A DNA stretch of 64,000 nt from Actinomadura rubteroloni (GTDB lineage: Bacteria > Actinomycetota > Actinomycetes > Streptosporangiales > Streptosporangiaceae), in contig NZ_MTBP01000006.1 in assembly GCF_002911665.1 (NCBI RefSeq), positions 62,001 to 126,000 of the forward strand. The letters run 5' to 3'. A program made the position numbers and the translations under genes. Below are positions 1 through 8,948 of this stretch, one piece after another (the stretch's first letter is position 1; the number at the start of each line of letters is the position of its first letter). The notes beneath the pieces are model-generated. The model was not told the origin of the DNA and searched no databases. It saw only the letters and a list, made by a program, of their open reading frames with translations.

Positions 1-842
1 ACCGGGGTGTCGCCGAGCGCGATGGACTGGTAGACGAGCTGGCCGACGCCCTGGAGCCCGAACACCTTCTCGGTGACGATCGTGGACCCGATGAGCGCGC
101 CGAGGTCGATGCCGAACTGGGTGACGACCGGCGTCAGCGCCGCCCGCAGCCCGTGCCGGTACACCACGCGGCGCTCCGACAGGCCCTTGGCGCGGGCCGT
201 CCGGATGTAGTCCTCGCCGAGGACGTCCAGCATCGACCCGCGCGTCAGCCGCGTGTACGTCGCGATCATCAGGAACGCCAGCGCGATCCACGGCAGGACC
301 ATGCGCTGGAGGAAGTGCTCCTGCAGCGGCGGCCCGGCCTCGAACCAGTGGATCCCGGCCAGGCCGAGTTCGGTGGAGAACAGGAACAGGAGCACCAGCG
401 CCATCACGAACGGCGGCGTGGACAGGCCGACCAGCACGAACACCGTCGCGACGCGGTCGCCGAGGCCGCGCGCCCGCGTCGCGCTGAACACGCCCGTCGC
501 GACACCGCCGATGAACCACAGGACGCCCGCGCCGAACACCAGCCACAGCGTCGTCGGGAGCCGGTCGGCGATCAGCGACGTCACCGACGTCCCGTTGACG
601 TAGGAGTCGCCGAGGTCGCCGCGCACCAGCCGGCCGAGCCACTGCCCGTACTGGACGATCGCGGGCTGGTCCAGGCCGAGGTTGCGGCGGATCTGCGCGA
701 GCGTGTCGGTGGTCGCGCGCGGGCCGCCGATGACGCGCTCGACCGGCACCGGCGACACGTGCAGGAACACGAACACGAGCGTCGACACGAGCCACAGCAC
801 GAGGACGGCGTACAGCAGCCTGCGGATCACGAAACGCAGCAC
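1..842 (-). CDS. Peptide ABC transporter permease, DppB-like (3' end outside window)
   Basis: Inner-membrane permease of a dipeptide/oligopeptide (family 5) importer. The reading frame starts at GTG 842 with FVIRRLLYAVLVLWLVS, the usual membrane-entry helix of DppB/OppB proteins, and stays open to the window edge. About 280 residues are visible, against a usual 310-330, so the C-terminal end is missing. The start is 4 bp after the stop of the DppC-like gene, and an AGAGGTG ribosome-binding site lies inside that gene's last codons. It is the last visible gene of a five-gene operon read right to left: binding protein, two ATPases, DppC, DppB. The assignment rests on context and the hydrophobic pattern; the substrate is unknown. 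Confidence 0.88.
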   Translation of the reverse strand, partial: MLRFVIRRLLYAVLVLWLVSTLVFVFLHVSPVPVERVIGGPRATTDTLAQIRRNLGLDQPAIVQYGQWLGRLVRGDLGDSYVNGTSVTSLIADRLPTTLWLVFGAGVLWFIGGVATGVFSATRARGLGDRVATVFVLVGLSTPPFVMALVLLFLFSTELGLAGIHWFEAGPPLQEHFLQRMVLPWIALAFLMIATYTRLTRGSMLDVLGEDYIRTARAKGLSERRVVYRHGLRAALTPVVTQFGIDLGALIGSTIVTEKVFGLQGVGQLVYQSIALGDTP

Positions 843-846
843 GGGG

Positions 847-1812
847 TCACCTCTTCCCGATCAGGCGCTCGCTGCGCGGGTCGAGGGCGTCGCGGATCCC
901 GTCGCCGAGCAGGTTGAACGACAGGGTGGTCAGCAGCAGGAGGATCGCGGGGACGGCCAGCAGCCACCACGCCGTCTGGAACACGTCGCTGCCCTCGCCG
1001 AGCATGGAACCCCAGCTCGGCATCGGCAGCCGCACCCCGACGCCGAGGAACGACAGCGTCGCCTCGAACACGATCGACGTCGGGATCAGCAGGGACGTCA
1101 GGACGGTCACCTGCGCCACGAGGTTCGGCAGGACGTCCACGAACATGATCCGCAGGTTGCCCGCGCCGAGCGACCGGGCCGCCTCGACGAACTCCTTCTC
1201 CTTCAGCGACAGCACCTGGCCGCGGATGATCCGGCCGAACGCCGCGAACGAGAAGAACGCGATCACCACGATCGTCAGCGTCAGGCTGGAGAACACCGAC
1301 GAGATCTGGAACGTCGTGGCCAGCATGATCGCCACGAGCAGGTACGGCAGCGCGAGCGTCAGGTCCATCAGCCGGGCGAGCAGCGTGTCGAGCCAGCCGC
1401 CGACGAACCCGGCGAGCGTCCCCACCGCCACCCCGAGCAGCGACGCCAGCACCGACGCGACCACCCCGACGATCAGCGAGATCCGCGCCCCGTACGCCGC
1501 CCGGACGAGCACGTCGCGGCCGAGCTGGTCGGCGCCGAGCCAGAAGTGCCGGGACGGGCCGACGGGCTGCCCGTCCACGTCCAGCGCCGTCTTCGGGAAC
1601 GTCGCGTCATACGGATGGCCCGTCCACGACGCCCACAGCGGCGCCATCGCCGCGAACGCCACCATCAGCGCGAGCACGACGAGCGACACCACCGCCAGCT
1701 TGTCCCGCCGGAACCGCGCCCACGCCAGCCGGAACGGCGACCGCCCCCGCACCGCCGCCCCGGCCCCCGGCTCCACCGGCACGGCCTCCGCCTGCAAATC
1801 GGAGTAACTCAT
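847..1812 (-). CDS. Peptide ABC transporter permease, DppC-like
   Basis: Second permease of the peptide importer, 321 residues, a normal length for DppC/OppC. After a polar N-terminus of about 40 residues there is a first membrane helix (LAVVSLVVLALMVAFAAMA), a periplasmic segment, and five further helices. The cytoplasmic EAA loop is visible as EFVEAARSLGAGNLRIMF, where the permease docks on the ATPases. ATG 1812 has a G-rich Shine-Dalgarno 4 nt upstream. A GC-rich 112-bp gap separates it from the upstream ATPase gene, the only sizeable gap in the operon, and that gap holds repeat-like GAGCG sequence. Confidence 0.92.
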   Translation of the reverse strand: MSYSDLQAEAVPVEPGAGAAVRGRSPFRLAWARFRRDKLAVVSLVVLALMVAFAAMAPLWASWTGHPYDATFPKTALDVDGQPVGPSRHFWLGADQLGRDVLVRAAYGARISLIVGVVASVLASLLGVAVGTLAGFVGGWLDTLLARLMDLTLALPYLLVAIMLATTFQISSVFSSLTLTIVVIAFFSFAAFGRIIRGQVLSLKEKEFVEAARSLGAGNLRIMFVDVLPNLVAQVTVLTSLLIPTSIVFEATLSFLGVGVRLPMPSWGSMLGEGSDVFQTAWWLLAVPAILLLLTTLSFNLLGDGIRDALDPRSERLIGKR

Positions 1813-1924
1813 GCTGCCCCCCGCACGCCCGCGGCGCGCCTCAAGCCGCGCGCTTCCCTCGTCGCTCTGGTCGCAAGCTCCCGCCGCTCCTCAGTCCAGC
1901 GCGCGGCGCGCGCCGCAGGCGCGC

Positions 1925-3001
1925 TCATGGAGCCGCCTCCGGGAGGTCGGGGTCGGTGGAGACCTGGGTGATGCCGGCCTCGCGGCGGGCCAGGTGCTCG
2001 CCGGGCTCGACCGGGAAGTGGCAGGCCGTCACGTGGTCGGGCGGGTCGCCGTCGCGTGGGACGAGCGGCGGGTCCTCGGTGGTGCAGCGGTCCTGGGCCT
2101 TCGGGCAGCGCGGGTGGAACCGGCAGCCGGACGGCGGGTCGATCGGCGACGGGACGTCCCCCGTCAGCACGATGCGCTCCGCGCGGGCCGCCTCGTCGGG
2201 GTCGGCGATCGACGCCGCCGACAGCAGCGCCGCCGAGTACGGGTGCCGGGGCCGGCCGTAGAGGCCGGACGCGGGCGCCGACTCCACGATCCGCCCGAGG
2301 TACATCACGCCGACGCGGTCGCTGACGTACCGGACGACCGACAGATCGTGCGCGATGAAGATGTAGGTGAGGCCGAGTTCGGTCTGCAGGTCGCGCAGCA
2401 GGTTGATCACCTGCGCCTGGATGGACACGTCCAGCGCCGACACCGGCTCGTCGCACACCACCAGGCGCGGCCGGACGGCCAGCGCCCGCGCCACGCCGAT
2501 CCGCTGCCGCTGCCCGCCGGAGAACTCGGCGGGGAACCGGTTGTAGTGCTCGGGGTTCAGCCCGACCAGTTCCATCAGCTCCTGGACGCGGCGGCGGCGC
2601 TCGGCCCCGTCCGCGAGCCCGTGGATCGCGAACGGGTCCCCGATGATCGACCCGACGCGGCGGCGCGGGTTCAGCGACCCGTAGGGGTCCTGGAAGATCA
2701 TCTGGACGTCGCGGCGGAACGCCTTCAGCCCCGCCCGCGACAGCCGGGTGATGTCGGTGCCCTCGAAGAAGATCCTGCCGGCCGTGACGGGGTGGAGCCC
2801 GGTGAGGCAGCGCGCCAGCGTGGACTTGCCCGACCCGGTCTCCCCCACGATCCCGAGCGTCTCGCCGCGCCGGACCGACAGGTCCACGCCGTCGACGGCG
2901 TGGACGCGCGCGATCTCCTTCTTGAACACGATCCCCTGCCGGATGGGGAAGTGCTTCACCACGCCCTCGGCCGCCACGAGAACGTCGTCCTCGCCCGTCA
3001 T
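1925..3001 (-). CDS. Peptide ABC transporter ATP-binding protein, DppF/OppF-like
   Basis: Cytoplasmic ATPase subunit of the importer, 358 residues. Walker A is GETGSGKS near residue 50, the signature is FSGGQRQRIGVARAL, Walker B is RLVVCDEPVSALD, and the switch histidine is in FIAHDLSV. The C-terminal oligopeptide-transporter extension carries the usual Cys pattern (GCRFHPRCPKAQDRC). I chose ATG 3001 because it overlaps the stop of the upstream ATPase by ATGA and starts the family's normal N-terminus (MTGEDDVLVAAEGVVKHF). It pairs with the DppD-like ATPase to form the heterodimeric motor. Confidence 0.93.
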   Translation of the reverse strand: MTGEDDVLVAAEGVVKHFPIRQGIVFKKEIARVHAVDGVDLSVRRGETLGIVGETGSGKSTLARCLTGLHPVTAGRIFFEGTDITRLSRAGLKAFRRDVQMIFQDPYGSLNPRRRVGSIIGDPFAIHGLADGAERRRRVQELMELVGLNPEHYNRFPAEFSGGQRQRIGVARALAVRPRLVVCDEPVSALDVSIQAQVINLLRDLQTELGLTYIFIAHDLSVVRYVSDRVGVMYLGRIVESAPASGLYGRPRHPYSAALLSAASIADPDEAARAERIVLTGDVPSPIDPPSGCRFHPRCPKAQDRCTTEDPPLVPRDGDPPDHVTACHFPVEPGEHLARREAGITQVSTDPDLPEAAP

Positions 3002-4062
3002 CGGCCGTTCCCCCCGTCCGCGCCGGACCGTCCGAGCCGCGCGGCCTCGGTGCGGGCGGTCTCGGCGCGCTCGTCCAGCCCGGCGATGTCGTGCGGCAGC
3101 CAGCACGCCGAGACGTGCCCGGTGCCCGGGTCCAGGCGGGGCTCGCCCGCCGGGTCCAGCGGCGGCTCGTCCACCGGGCAGCGGTCCATGACGTACGGGC
3201 AGCGCGGATGGAACACGCACCCGGACGGCAGGTTGATCAGGCTCGGCGGCTGCCCGCTGATCGTCTGCAGCCGGTCCCCGCCGGTGGGCGACGGCACCGA
3301 CTCCAGCAGGCCCTTGGTGTAGGGGTGGTGCGGCCGGTAGTAGAGGTCGCGGCGGCCCGCGACCTCGGCCGGACGCCCCCCGTACATGACGAGCACCTCG
3401 TCGGCCATGTCGGCGATCACGCCGAGATCGTGGGTGATCATGATGAGGGCGGTGTCGAACTCGCGCTGCAGCCGCCGCATCAGGTCGAGGATCTGCGCCT
3501 GGACGGTCGCGTCCAGCGCCGTCGTGGGCTCGTCGGCGATGATCAGCTTGGGGTTGAGCGCCAGCGCCATCGCGATCATCGCGCGCTGGCGCATCCCGCC
3601 GGAGAACTGGTGCGGGTAGTCGTCCGCGCGCCGGTCCGGACGGGGGATGCCGACCAGCCCGAGCATCTCCACCGCCCGCTTGCGGGCCTGGTCGCGCGTC
3701 GCCTTGGAGTCGTGCGCGCGGATCATCTCCTCGATCTGGCGGCCGACCTTGTACAGCGGGTGCAGGCTGGACAGCGGGTCCTGGAAGATCATGCCGATCT
3801 CGGCGCCGCGCAGCTCGCGCATCCGCCGGTCGGAGACCGTCAGGAGGTCCTGGCCCTCGAACAGCGCCCGGCCGGTGACGCGGGCGCCCGGGGTGAGGCG
3901 CATCAGCGTCTGCGTCGCGACGCTCTTGCCGGAGCCGGACTCGCCGACGATGCCGAGCGTCCGGCCCCGGTCCAGGGCGAACGACATGCCCCGGACGGCG
4001 CGCACCACGCCGTCCGGGGTGTCGAAGGAGACCCGCAGGTCGGTCACCTGGAGAAGTGTCAT
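2998..4062 (-). CDS. Peptide ABC transporter ATP-binding protein, DppD/OppD-like
   Basis: First ATPase of the importer, 354 residues. Walker A is GESGSGKS near residue 40, the signature FSGGMRQRAMIAMAL, Walker B KLIIADEPTTALD, and the H-loop is in MITHDLGV. The C-terminal extension has the GCVFHPRCPYVMDRC cysteine motif; related DppD proteins have been reported to bind an Fe-S cluster there, but that is family knowledge and not shown here. The start lies 24 bp after the binding-protein stop and the end overlaps the DppF-like start by 4 bp, so the two ATPases are probably translationally coupled. Confidence 0.93.
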   Translation of the reverse strand: MTLLQVTDLRVSFDTPDGVVRAVRGMSFALDRGRTLGIVGESGSGKSVATQTLMRLTPGARVTGRALFEGQDLLTVSDRRMRELRGAEIGMIFQDPLSSLHPLYKVGRQIEEMIRAHDSKATRDQARKRAVEMLGLVGIPRPDRRADDYPHQFSGGMRQRAMIAMALALNPKLIIADEPTTALDATVQAQILDLMRRLQREFDTALIMITHDLGVIADMADEVLVMYGGRPAEVAGRRDLYYRPHHPYTKGLLESVPSPTGGDRLQTISGQPPSLINLPSGCVFHPRCPYVMDRCPVDEPPLDPAGEPRLDPGTGHVSACWLPHDIAGLDERAETARTEAARLGRSGADGGNGR

Positions 4063-4086
4063 CGGCGCCCTTTCACGTCCGAGCGG

Positions 4087-5850
4087 TCAGGACAGGCCGA
4101 CCTGGCCGAAGTCGAAGCCCTGGTACATCGGCAGGTAGAGCGTGTTCTTCGCCCGGGACGAGTGGAAGATCGGGTACTTCTGGTTCATGAAGGGCACGAC
4201 GGCGGCGTCCTGCATGATGAGCTTGTCGGCGGCGGCCCAGAACCCGGCGGCGGCGCCCGCGTCCTTGGCCTCCAGCGCCCGGTCGATGAGCTGGTTGACC
4301 TTCGGGTTGTCGTAGCCGCCGTAGTCGGTGGAGTTGGGCCCGTAGTGGCGTCCGTCGAACAGCGGGACGATGTTGGTGCGCCCGTTGTTGCCGTACCAGT
4401 CGGGGATCCACCCCGGGCCCGCGATGTCCCACTTGCCGGCCTTGGCGTCGGCCGGGGTCACCAGCGTCGTGTTGTAGAAGGTGCCGTTGGTGTCGGGCGT
4501 GAGGTTGGCGGTGATGCCGCACGCCTTGAGGTTCGCCTGCACCGACTGCGCGATCTTCGGGTGGTTGCTGGAGACGCGGTACGGGAACTTCAGCGTGATC
4601 CCGTTCGGGTACCCGGCGGCGGCGAGCGCCTGCTTGCACTTGTTCGGGTCGCCGCCGTTGCCCGGCGTCGGGTACAGGTTGAACTGCTGGTAGCCGACGC
4701 TGCGGGGCGGGATGACCTGGTTGAGCACCTCGCTGACGTCCGGGCCGCCGTAGATCTGGACGAGCGCCGTCTTGTCGATCGCGTACTGGATCGCCTGCCG
4801 GACCTGCGCCTTGCCGAGCGCGCCGCCGTTGTTCGGGCTGAGCGTGTTGAAGACGAGGTAGGGGTTGCTGGTCGACCCATCCATGATCTTGAAGTTCGCG
4901 TTGCCCTTGAGGCTCGGGATCTTCGACGTCGGGACGGTCTGGTCCCACGACAGGTCGGCCGAGCCCTGCTCCATCTGCTGCTGGACGACGTCCGGCGAGT
5001 CCTGCCCCATCGTGATCTGGATGCGCTGCGGCTTCTGCGCGCGGAGCTGGTCGGTCTGCGCGCTCCACGCCGGGTTGCGGTCCAGGACGTACTGCTTGTT
5101 CGGCGTGTACGAGGTGATCTGGTACGGGCCGTCGGAGATCGTGTGCGTCCGGAACTGCGGGCTGTCGGGGACGTAGCGGTCGTACTCGGCGGGCGCTGCG
5201 GCGGCGAACTGGAGGCCGAGGATGTTGGTGAAGTCGCTGGCGGGCGAGGTCAGCTTGACGACGAGCGTCTTGTCGTCGCGCGCGGTGAGCCCGGCGACGT
5301 CGTGGCCGTTCTGGTAGGCGGCCATCGCCTTCGGGTCCTTGGCGTCGACCTTGCCGTAGCCGTCGCAGTACGCCGAGAGCCCCTGGATCGTCTCGGTGTA
5401 GTACGCCATGCCGCCGGACGGCTTGGCCGGGTTGCAGATCCGCTTGATGCCCCGGACGAAGTCGGCGGCGGTCACCTCCCGCGGCGGCTGGGTGTTCCAC
5501 CGCACGCCCTGCCGGAGCTTGATCGTGTAGGTTCTGCCGTCCGCGCTGATCCCGCCGTTCTGCTGCGTCGGGAGGTCGGCGGCGACGTCCGGGCGGACCT
5601 TGATGGCCTCCTCGAACGTGTCGCTGCCCCGGAAGCTGAACAGCGCCCGCGCGAACTGCCGGGTCAGCAGGCTGCTGACGGTGGTGTAGCCGCTGGAGGT
5701 GTCGAGGTGGTCGACGTCGGCGGACCCGACGACCTTGAGCGTGCCGCCCGTCCCGCCACCGCCGCCGCCCCCGCCGCCGCAGGCCGTGAGACCGAGCGCG
5801 ACCGCGCCGATGCCGGCGGTGATCGCCGCCGTCCGTCCGCTGAACGCCAT
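4087..5850 (-). CDS. Peptide ABC transporter substrate-binding lipoprotein (family 5)
   Basis: Extracytoplasmic solute receptor of the importer, 587 residues. ATG 5850 is preferred over a longer upstream frame because it is preceded by GGGGGAG and begins a lipoprotein signal peptide: a charged start, a hydrophobic stretch and the lipobox LTAC with Cys near residue 24, followed by a Gly-rich linker. The mature part has family-5 binding protein features, such as VKVRPDVAADL, the ADFVRGIKRICNP region and the ADLSWD and YQQFNLYP segments. First gene of the operon. Its promoter should lie in 5851-5988, a more AT-rich patch, but I could not fix a convincing -35/-10 pair. Confidence 0.93.
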   Translation of the reverse strand: MAFSGRTAAITAGIGAVALGLTACGGGGGGGGGTGGTLKVVGSADVDHLDTSSGYTTVSSLLTRQFARALFSFRGSDTFEEAIKVRPDVAADLPTQQNGGISADGRTYTIKLRQGVRWNTQPPREVTAADFVRGIKRICNPAKPSGGMAYYTETIQGLSAYCDGYGKVDAKDPKAMAAYQNGHDVAGLTARDDKTLVVKLTSPASDFTNILGLQFAAAAPAEYDRYVPDSPQFRTHTISDGPYQITSYTPNKQYVLDRNPAWSAQTDQLRAQKPQRIQITMGQDSPDVVQQQMEQGSADLSWDQTVPTSKIPSLKGNANFKIMDGSTSNPYLVFNTLSPNNGGALGKAQVRQAIQYAIDKTALVQIYGGPDVSEVLNQVIPPRSVGYQQFNLYPTPGNGGDPNKCKQALAAAGYPNGITLKFPYRVSSNHPKIAQSVQANLKACGITANLTPDTNGTFYNTTLVTPADAKAGKWDIAGPGWIPDWYGNNGRTNIVPLFDGRHYGPNSTDYGGYDNPKVNQLIDRALEAKDAGAAAGFWAAADKLIMQDAAVVPFMNQKYPIFHSSRAKNTLYLPMYQGFDFGQVGLS

Positions 5851-5988
5851 GAGCACTCCCCCGTCGTCCGACGCTCCCCGAGGACCGTCTCGGAGTGGCT
5901 GCCCCGTGACGCCCCAGGAAGATCGCACCAGGTAGTCAAATTAGCACTCAGAGTCAGCATCCCGTACCCGGGTCGGGGAACGCGGGGG

Positions 5989-6753
5989 TCAGGGGATCGC
6001 GGTCCAGGCGGCGGGGTCGCCGGGCGTGCCGGAGAAGTCGTAGCGCACGCCGGACGGCGCCAGCGCGGCGAGGCTGACCGAGCCGGTGCCCCAGACCCGT
6101 CCGTCGCCGAGGTCGACGAGCGGGAGCAGCGCCCGCGCGTCGGTGCGGGGCAGGCCGCCGCCCTCCAGCAGCGGCGTCCAGGCGCCCCACGCGGTCGCGA
6201 CGGGCTCCCCCGGCACGGGCGCCGGACGGGCCGCCGCCGCGAACCGGGGCCGGAAGTAGGCCAGCCGCGCCGCCATGCTCGCCTCCTCCGCGCCGCCCTC
6301 GGCGTGGTCCTCGCCCTCAAGGCCGCTGTTGACGATGATGCTCAGCCCGGTGCCGAGCGTCCGTTCGCGCAGGTCGCGGCCGTTCCAGCTCCACAGGACG
6401 ACTCGGCGAGGACCGGCGGCGAGCAGGTGGAACGGCTCGTAGCGGGGCAGGTCGAGGGACTGCGGGCCGTCCCCGGCGGCGGCCAGCAGCGGCAGGCCGC
6501 CCCGGGAGATCCGCGCGTCCTCCGGCGGCAGCGCGCCGCGCCCGTTCAGGACGCAGGCGGCGCGGGGGGCGTCGGGGTCGACGGCGAACCAGGTGCCGCC
6601 CGCCCGCAGGTCCCGGCCGCCGACCAGCCGGGGCCGGTCGGGCCAGTGCCGGCCGGGCGGCTCCCAGGCGCGGCCGGTGAACTCGTCGCGGACGCCCGCG
6701 AGGAGGACGGGGACGGGGGACGCCGGGTCGACATGGACGATCGCCGTGCACAT
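5989..6753 (-). CDS. NRDE (TANGO2-type, DUF833) family protein
   Basis: Protein of 254 residues beginning MCTAIV, with Cys2 placed as in NRDE/TANGO2 proteins, and holding VRDEF at residues 21-25 in the position of the family's N-R-D-E motif. The eukaryotic homologue is linked to lipid/haem homeostasis; the bacterial role is not established. The next gene on the same strand starts 46 bp upstream. No good Shine-Dalgarno is visible before ATG 6753; a weak TCGAAT box sits exactly 6 nt upstream, so a leaderless transcript is possible. I am confident of the family but not of the function. Confidence 0.75.
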   Translation of the reverse strand: MCTAIVHVDPASPVPVLLAGVRDEFTGRAWEPPGRHWPDRPRLVGGRDLRAGGTWFAVDPDAPRAACVLNGRGALPPEDARISRGGLPLLAAAGDGPQSLDLPRYEPFHLLAAGPRRVVLWSWNGRDLRERTLGTGLSIIVNSGLEGEDHAEGGAEEASMAARLAYFRPRFAAAARPAPVPGEPVATAWGAWTPLLEGGGLPRTDARALLPLVDLGDGRVWGTGSVSLAALAPSGVRYDFSGTPGDPAAWTAIP

Positions 6754-6799
6754 GCCGGTATTCGAGCACGGCCCGCACGCGCGCCGGGCGGCGGGGCCG

Positions 6800-7600
6800 T
6801 CAGAGCGGCGGCCAGGGCACGGCGGGCCAGTCCTCCGACGGGAAGGGGTGGACGCGGTGCCGCAGCATCAGCTCGACCCGGTGCCGCGTCGCCGCGACCT
6901 CCTCGGCCGTCAGCAGCCCGGACAGGCGCTCGCCGAGGCCGCCGTCCAGGGCGTCGCGGACGCGGCCGAGCGCTTCGACGGCCTCGTCGGTGAGCCGTTC
7001 CCCGCGCCACTGCCACAGGACCGTCCGCAGTTTGTACTCGGCGGAGAACGTGACGCCGTGGTCGCAGCCGTACACGTGCGCGCCGCCGGGCGGGAGCAGG
7101 TGGCCGATCTTGCGGTCGGCGTTGTTGATGACCGCGTCGAACACGGCCATGCGACGGATCGCGGGCGCCTCCGAGCGCGACAGGGCCACGAGGTCGACGT
7201 CGGGGTCGGGCTCGACCCAGAGCTGCACCATGCCGGGCCCGTAGGGGCCGTCGCGGTGGACGGTCGGCGGGACGATGTTCCACCCCATGACCTGCGACAC
7301 CGCGTACGCGGCGACCTCGCGCTGCGCGAGCGTCCCGTCCGGGAAGTCCCACAGCGGGCGCTCCCCCGAGACCGGCTTGTAGACGCACGCCGCGCGGACG
7401 CGCCCGGACTCGACCGCGCAGTACAGCGTGGCGTTCGACGCCTGCACGAGGCGCCCCTCCACGGTGAGGCGGCCGTCGAGCAGCAGCCGCTCGGCGGCCC
7501 GCACCTCGTGCGGGGACGACGGGTCGGGCGGCGGGATCGGCGCGGTGCGCTCCAGCGCGCCGTCGCCGGCCGAGCCCCGGTCACCGGACGAGGGAGTCAT
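6800..7600 (-). CDS. TIGR03843/SCO1664-family protein (PI3/PI4-kinase-like fold)
   Basis: Conserved actinobacterial protein of unknown function, 266 residues. Recognisable blocks are VYKPVSGERPLWDFP, REVAAYAVSQVMGW, FDAVINNADRKIGHLL and YGCDHGVTFS. The last two resemble the catalytic and metal-binding loops of the PI3/PI4-kinase-like superfamily (N-N-x-D-R-K and D-H-G-x-x-F). In many actinobacteria it sits beside DUF3090 and a histidine-phosphatase gene, as here. A GAGAAT box lies 6 nt before the ATG, so a leaderless start is possible but weak. Substrate and pathway are unknown. Confidence 0.8.
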   Translation of the reverse strand: MTPSSGDRGSAGDGALERTAPIPPPDPSSPHEVRAAERLLLDGRLTVEGRLVQASNATLYCAVESGRVRAACVYKPVSGERPLWDFPDGTLAQREVAAYAVSQVMGWNIVPPTVHRDGPYGPGMVQLWVEPDPDVDLVALSRSEAPAIRRMAVFDAVINNADRKIGHLLPPGGAHVYGCDHGVTFSAEYKLRTVLWQWRGERLTDEAVEALGRVRDALDGGLGERLSGLLTAEEVAATRHRVELMLRHRVHPFPSEDWPAVPWPPL

Positions 7601-7648
7601 GGCCCCATTCTCCCGGCCGGATGGGTGTTGATCCAGTGCGCCGCCATC

Positions 7649-8200
7649 TCAGCCGAGATATCCGTTCTGGCGCGGGCACACGTGCCCGACGGCGTCGAGC
7701 GGCAGCCCGCACAGCGGACACGGCGGACGGCCCGCCGCCACGACCCGCAGCGCCCGCTCGGCGAACGCGCGGGCCTGCGCGGCGGTGATCCGCACCCGCA
7801 GCACCGCGACGGCCGGGTCGGTGCCGCCGACCTCGGGTTCGGCGTCGCCCGCGTCGGTGACCTCCTGCGCCTCGATCACGACGCGCTCGTCCTCGGGGTC
7901 CCAGGCGAGCGCCATCGTGCCGACGCGGAACTCCTCCTCGACGGGCTGGTCGAGCGGCCCGTCGTCGCGGAGCTCGGCGGGCGTGACGGCCGGTACCTGC
8001 GGCTCGCCGCCGGCGCGCCGCAGGATCTCGTCCAGCAGCTCCTCCAGCCGCTCGGCCAGCAGCGTGACCTGGAACTTCTCCAGCCCGACGCTGGTGACGC
8101 GGCGGCCGTCGCGCGCCTGCAGGAAGAAGGCGCGGTCGCCCGGTTCGCCGACGACTCCGGCGACGAACCTGTCGGGCTGTTCAAACGAGATGACCGGCAT
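7649..8200 (-). CDS. DUF3090 (TIGR03847) family protein
   Basis: Conserved actinobacterial protein of unknown function, 183 residues. It starts MPVISFEQPDRFVAG and ends in a likely zinc knuckle, CPLCGLPLDAVGHVC, typical of the family. It lies between the TIGR03843 protein and the phosphatase and probably works with them. The upstream stop codon TAG (8211-8213) is also the first half of a TAGGGT box placed 7 nt before this ATG, so the gene can be transcribed leaderless from inside the end of its neighbour as well as by read-through. Confidence 0.85.
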   Translation of the reverse strand: MPVISFEQPDRFVAGVVGEPGDRAFFLQARDGRRVTSVGLEKFQVTLLAERLEELLDEILRRAGGEPQVPAVTPAELRDDGPLDQPVEEEFRVGTMALAWDPEDERVVIEAQEVTDAGDAEPEVGGTDPAVAVLRVRITAAQARAFAERALRVVAAGRPPCPLCGLPLDAVGHVCPRQNGYLG

Positions 8201-8207
8201 GGGGACG

Positions 8208-8213
8208 ACCCTA
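8208..8213 (-). promoter_or_regulatory. Putative leaderless -10 box of the DUF3090 gene
   Basis: TAGGGT on the minus strand, 7 nt before ATG 8200. The TAG is the stop codon of the upstream phosphatase gene. No Shine-Dalgarno is present between box and start. Confidence 0.5.
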
Positions 8214-8942
8214 CGCGCCGCCGCCGACGGGCGCGTCGCCCTCGGCGGCCGCGTCGCCCGTGTCGGAACCCGTGTCGGAACCGGTGTCGGGCGGCGGGAC
8301 GAGTCCGGCGACGTCGCCCCCGTTGTCGTTCAGCCGGACGACGAACGGCCGCAGCTCGGTGTAGCGGATCGCGGTGACCGACGCGGGGTCGGCCTGGATG
8401 CGCTGGAACTGGTCCAGGTGCAGGCCGAGGGCGTCGGCGACGATCGCCTTGATGATGTCGCCGTGCGTGCAGACCGCATAGACGGCGTTCGCGCCGTGCT
8501 CGGCGGCGACGCGCGCGTTCCAGGACCGGACGGCCGCGACCGCGCGGTTCTGCGCGTCGGCCAGCCCCTCGCCGTCCGCGCCGGGGAACACGGCGGCGCT
8601 CGGGTGGGCCTGCACGACCCGCCACAGCGGCTCTTTCGCCAGTTCTTTGAGCGGACGCCCGGTCCAGTCGCCGTAGCGGACCTCGCCGAACCGCTCGTCG
8701 ACCTCGATCCCGGCGGGCCGGGCGGCGGCGCCGGACGCGGCGGCGATCTCCCCGGCCGTCTGCAAGCAGCGGTCCAGCGGGCTGGACACCAGGGCGGCGA
8801 GCGGGACCGGGGCCAGCCGGGCGCCGACCGCGCGGGCCTGGGCGCGGCCCCGGTCGTCCAGGCCGAGCGCGGGGGTCCAGCCCGCGAGGACGGGTCCGGT
8901 CAGCTCGGTCAGTCCGTGGCGGACCAGGAGAAGCGTCGTCAC
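8211..8942 (-). CDS. Histidine phosphatase family protein (TIGR03848, MSMEG_4193-like)
   Basis: Probable phosphomonoesterase of the phosphoglycerate-mutase-like superfamily, 243 residues. The catalytic histidine is His9 in LLVRHG. The second pocket histidine is in CTHGDIIKA, and an arginine lies in SSPLDRCLQTA. The C-terminus ends in a low-complexity DTGSDTGSDTGDAAAEGDA tail that is probably disordered. The GTG start is chosen because a TAGAGT box sits 6 nt upstream and no ribosome-binding site is visible. It clusters with DUF3090 and TIGR03843; the real substrate is unknown. Confidence 0.85.
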   Translation of the reverse strand: MTTLLLVRHGLTELTGPVLAGWTPALGLDDRGRAQARAVGARLAPVPLAALVSSPLDRCLQTAGEIAAASGAAARPAGIEVDERFGEVRYGDWTGRPLKELAKEPLWRVVQAHPSAAVFPGADGEGLADAQNRAVAAVRSWNARVAAEHGANAVYAVCTHGDIIKAIVADALGLHLDQFQRIQADPASVTAIRYTELRPFVVRLNDNGGDVAGLVPPPDTGSDTGSDTGDAAAEGDAPVGGGA

Positions 8943-8948
8943 ACGGGC

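Noticed and set aside
153..1971. Long plus-strand open frames over the peptide-transporter genes, and many similar ones elsewhere
   Set aside because: They are Arg/His/Asp-rich antisense shadows expected from GC-rich codon use; the minus-strand frames encode clear transporter families.
5941..5949. TTAGCACTC, half of a CIRCE (HrcA) operator, between the peptide-binding protein and NRDE genes
   Set aside because: The second half, GAGTGCTAA, is missing at the required 9-bp spacing, and the downstream gene is not a chaperone.
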